Below are positions 21,074 to 64,000 of a DNA stretch of 64,000 nt, one piece after another. Location: contig OZ025887.1 in NCBI GenBank assembly GCA_964019415.1, forward strand, positions 1,468,306 through 1,532,305, given 5' to 3'. The DNA comes from Ianthella basta (Eukaryota > Porifera > Demospongiae > Verongiida > Ianthellidae). A program made the translations under genes and the position numbers. Positions within the stretch are counted from its first letter, which is position 1. Every line of letters begins with the position of its first letter. The notes beneath the pieces were generated by a model, which did not search any database, was not told the origin of the DNA, and was given only the letters and a program-made list of their open reading frames with translations.

Positions 21074-21827
21074 AGTCTGGCTTGCTAGACCGTCCCGTAA
21101 GCGCCCGCTAGGCGTGGAATGGAAGGGACGGTCTAGCGGCAGTATAGATTAAATAACACCTTTTCGACCAATCAGATCCGTTTCCCCGGAATCCCGGGTA
21201 ATAGTATTCATTGACGATTGAAGAAGACGGGGCAAGCGTGTGCGATGAGTTCGGAGCCGGATCGTTGCTGCTATCTTTGCATTGGCTCCGTAGAGCAACC
21301 GTACTACTTGGTTAAGCGAGGCGCGCTAACATTAGCTGGTGGAGGCTCTCTCGCAGCTCGTAGCATTTAACTGCAGCGCCGAAGTCAGAAACAATGGAGC
21401 TCCGTGCCTCTGCAAAGGTTGTTACAACGCGGTAATGCGGCTAAAGAGTACACTACCAACACAGAAGGTAGTGCCGAACATTCCTCCATAGTACTCGCAA
21501 CAATGCGGCGAGCACTCGAATATGATGGACTTCCCATGTCCAGTGACTCGGCAGCAGGCTTACGAACGTATCCTTACGGCTGATGACGCTCTTCAAGGCT
21601 TCCTTCTGATGTCTCGTTAGGACCGACATTGACTTGCGCAGTGCACTCAAAGCGAATGATACAGCCCCTTCGAATGACTCCTCCATGATCAGCCGGTACT
21701 AGACAGGTGCGACGTAATAATTGGCACGATAATGCAAAGGTGTTACCTAATCTATACTGCCGCTAGACCGTCCCTTCCCTTCCACGTCTACCGGGCGCTT
21801 ACGGGACGGTCTAGCAAGCCAGACTAA
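21074..21827. mobile_element. Long-TIR DNA element (Mutator-like), non-autonomous
   Basis: Terminal inverted repeats of about 90 bp (21074-21163 and 21742-21827; outermost AGTCTGGCTTGCTAGACCGT) enclose 754 bp and are flanked by a 9-bp direct repeat CTAGCATCT (21065-21073 and 21828-21836). Each TIR contains its own sub-palindrome (CTAGACCGTCCC facing GGGACGGTCTAG). A 9-bp target duplication with long TIRs is the Mutator/MULE pattern. There is no transposase inside, but there is a helicase-like fragment on the minus strand. Confidence 0.78.
21453..21686 (-). pseudogene. RecQ-helicase-like N-terminal fragment inside the long-TIR element
   Basis: The frame reads LTRHQKEALKSVISRKDTFVSLLPSH, which resembles the region leading into the Walker A box of RecQ-family DNA helicases (hydrophobic/KxxQ motif, then 'GKDVFVSLPTG'-type segment). 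The Walker A itself is not intact (LLPSHWT), and the frame ends soon after. It lies wholly between the TIRs, so it looks like a captured or eroded gene piece. Assignment rests on about 27 residues and is tentative. Confidence 0.5.
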
Positions 21828-22557
21828 CTAGCATCTCACCTGGTACAAATTGAATCTAGCAGCTGCTCCAGAAGTGTGGCAAAATGTCAATTTGCTGTCT
21901 TCGATCACTTACAATTTTCCAGCATGCATGTTTCACATCCACCTGCCTACTTATTCAGTCCCTCAGGATTGAATCTATATAGCTACTGGGCGCGAGGAAG
22001 CCATGGCACATCCACTACTATGCATTTAACTATAGTCACAATGTTAACTCTCCTAGCATGCAAGTCCTGATAATCTACATTCCCAAAAGAATTAAGTCTT
22101 AAGGTACATGCACATATGGCTGCGCCTTGCCATACACACAGGATATGGCTCATGCACACAACATGCACATGACTCCACGTGACTTATAGGAATGCTAGCG
22201 CTTTTTCAACACAACTCAAAAGCAATGAACTATGAACTTATAGTTGACTTATATATAATTAGGTAAAATTAATCTCAAGCACAACCAAAGCTGATAAACT
22301 ATGAATTTAGTTAAATGAACACACAGCCAGCTTCCCATAACAAACCTGGCTCAGGCCTAATAGCGCTGACAGTACTATATGTAGTTCTGTCTGTGCACCT
22401 GGCCACGTGCGCAGTGCAATAGGATACGCTTACTATACTACACATCTGTACATCTCAGGACAATAAATACAAAAACAATGAAGGAAACTAGAAATGTGCG
22501 AGATTACACTGTGTGCATGTATATGAAGTCCATTTCATTGGGCACAACAGCATCAAT

Positions 22558-64000
<41,443 letters not shown>

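Overview
This is eukaryotic, almost certainly metazoan, genomic DNA. Genes are split into short exons with GT-AG introns. Most of the sequence is non-coding, and it is crowded with non-LTR, Ty3-type, THAP/DDE and TIR-type mobile elements plus (CA)n microsatellites. An early-branching marine invertebrate such as a sponge would fit the element mix, but that is inference. There is a 200-N scaffold gap at 46301-46500.

The main host gene is on the minus strand and fills the right two thirds of the window, from beyond 64000 down to its stop at 22558. I reconstructed 20 exons from splice signals and reading-phase continuity. They encode, in order, a long acidic/Ser/Pro-rich N-terminal region, a GRAM-like domain, a catalytically dead myotubularin phosphatase domain (Cys and Arg of the CX5R loop replaced by Tyr and Ile), a basic/helical linker and a C-terminal PH domain. 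Sequence features place the phosphatase nearest the MTMR10/11/12 pseudophosphatases, but a C-terminal PH is what MTMR5/13 have, so the architecture is unusual. Every junction from 54462 to the stop is phase-compatible. At least one exon between 57754 and 54462 was not found.

The introns of this gene hold most of the mobile DNA on the right: a 950-bp TTAA-flanked element, a mariner-type MITE, 3' ends of non-LTR elements, two sense-oriented copies of a non-LTR element with a restriction-like endonuclease C-terminus (43.7-48.8 kb, so antisense to the host gene), a ~620-bp dispersed repeat pair, and eight (CA)n tracts, all in the same orientation, so that the pre-mRNA carries (GU)n. One phosphatase exon is duplicated without its splice acceptor. 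A decayed THAP-transposase plus YqaJ-nuclease element (28.2-30.5 kb, ISL2EU-like) and a 21-bp satellite (30.9-31.6 kb) also lie in this gene's introns.

The left third (1-22 kb) is mainly repeats: two non-LTR fragments, a complete but dead Ty3-type element with 191-bp LTRs (4455-8513), a hammerhead ribozyme on the minus strand (14715-14812), a Helitron-like insertion nested in an older repeat (17412-18224), a foldback insertion with 13-bp target duplications (19746-19995) and a 754-bp long-TIR element with 9-bp target duplications carrying a RecQ-helicase-like fragment (21074-21827). A few TATA boxes and ATG-plus-splice-donor combinations on the plus strand (8.8-10.5 kb and 19.3-19.5 kb) suggest 5' ends of genes I could not complete.
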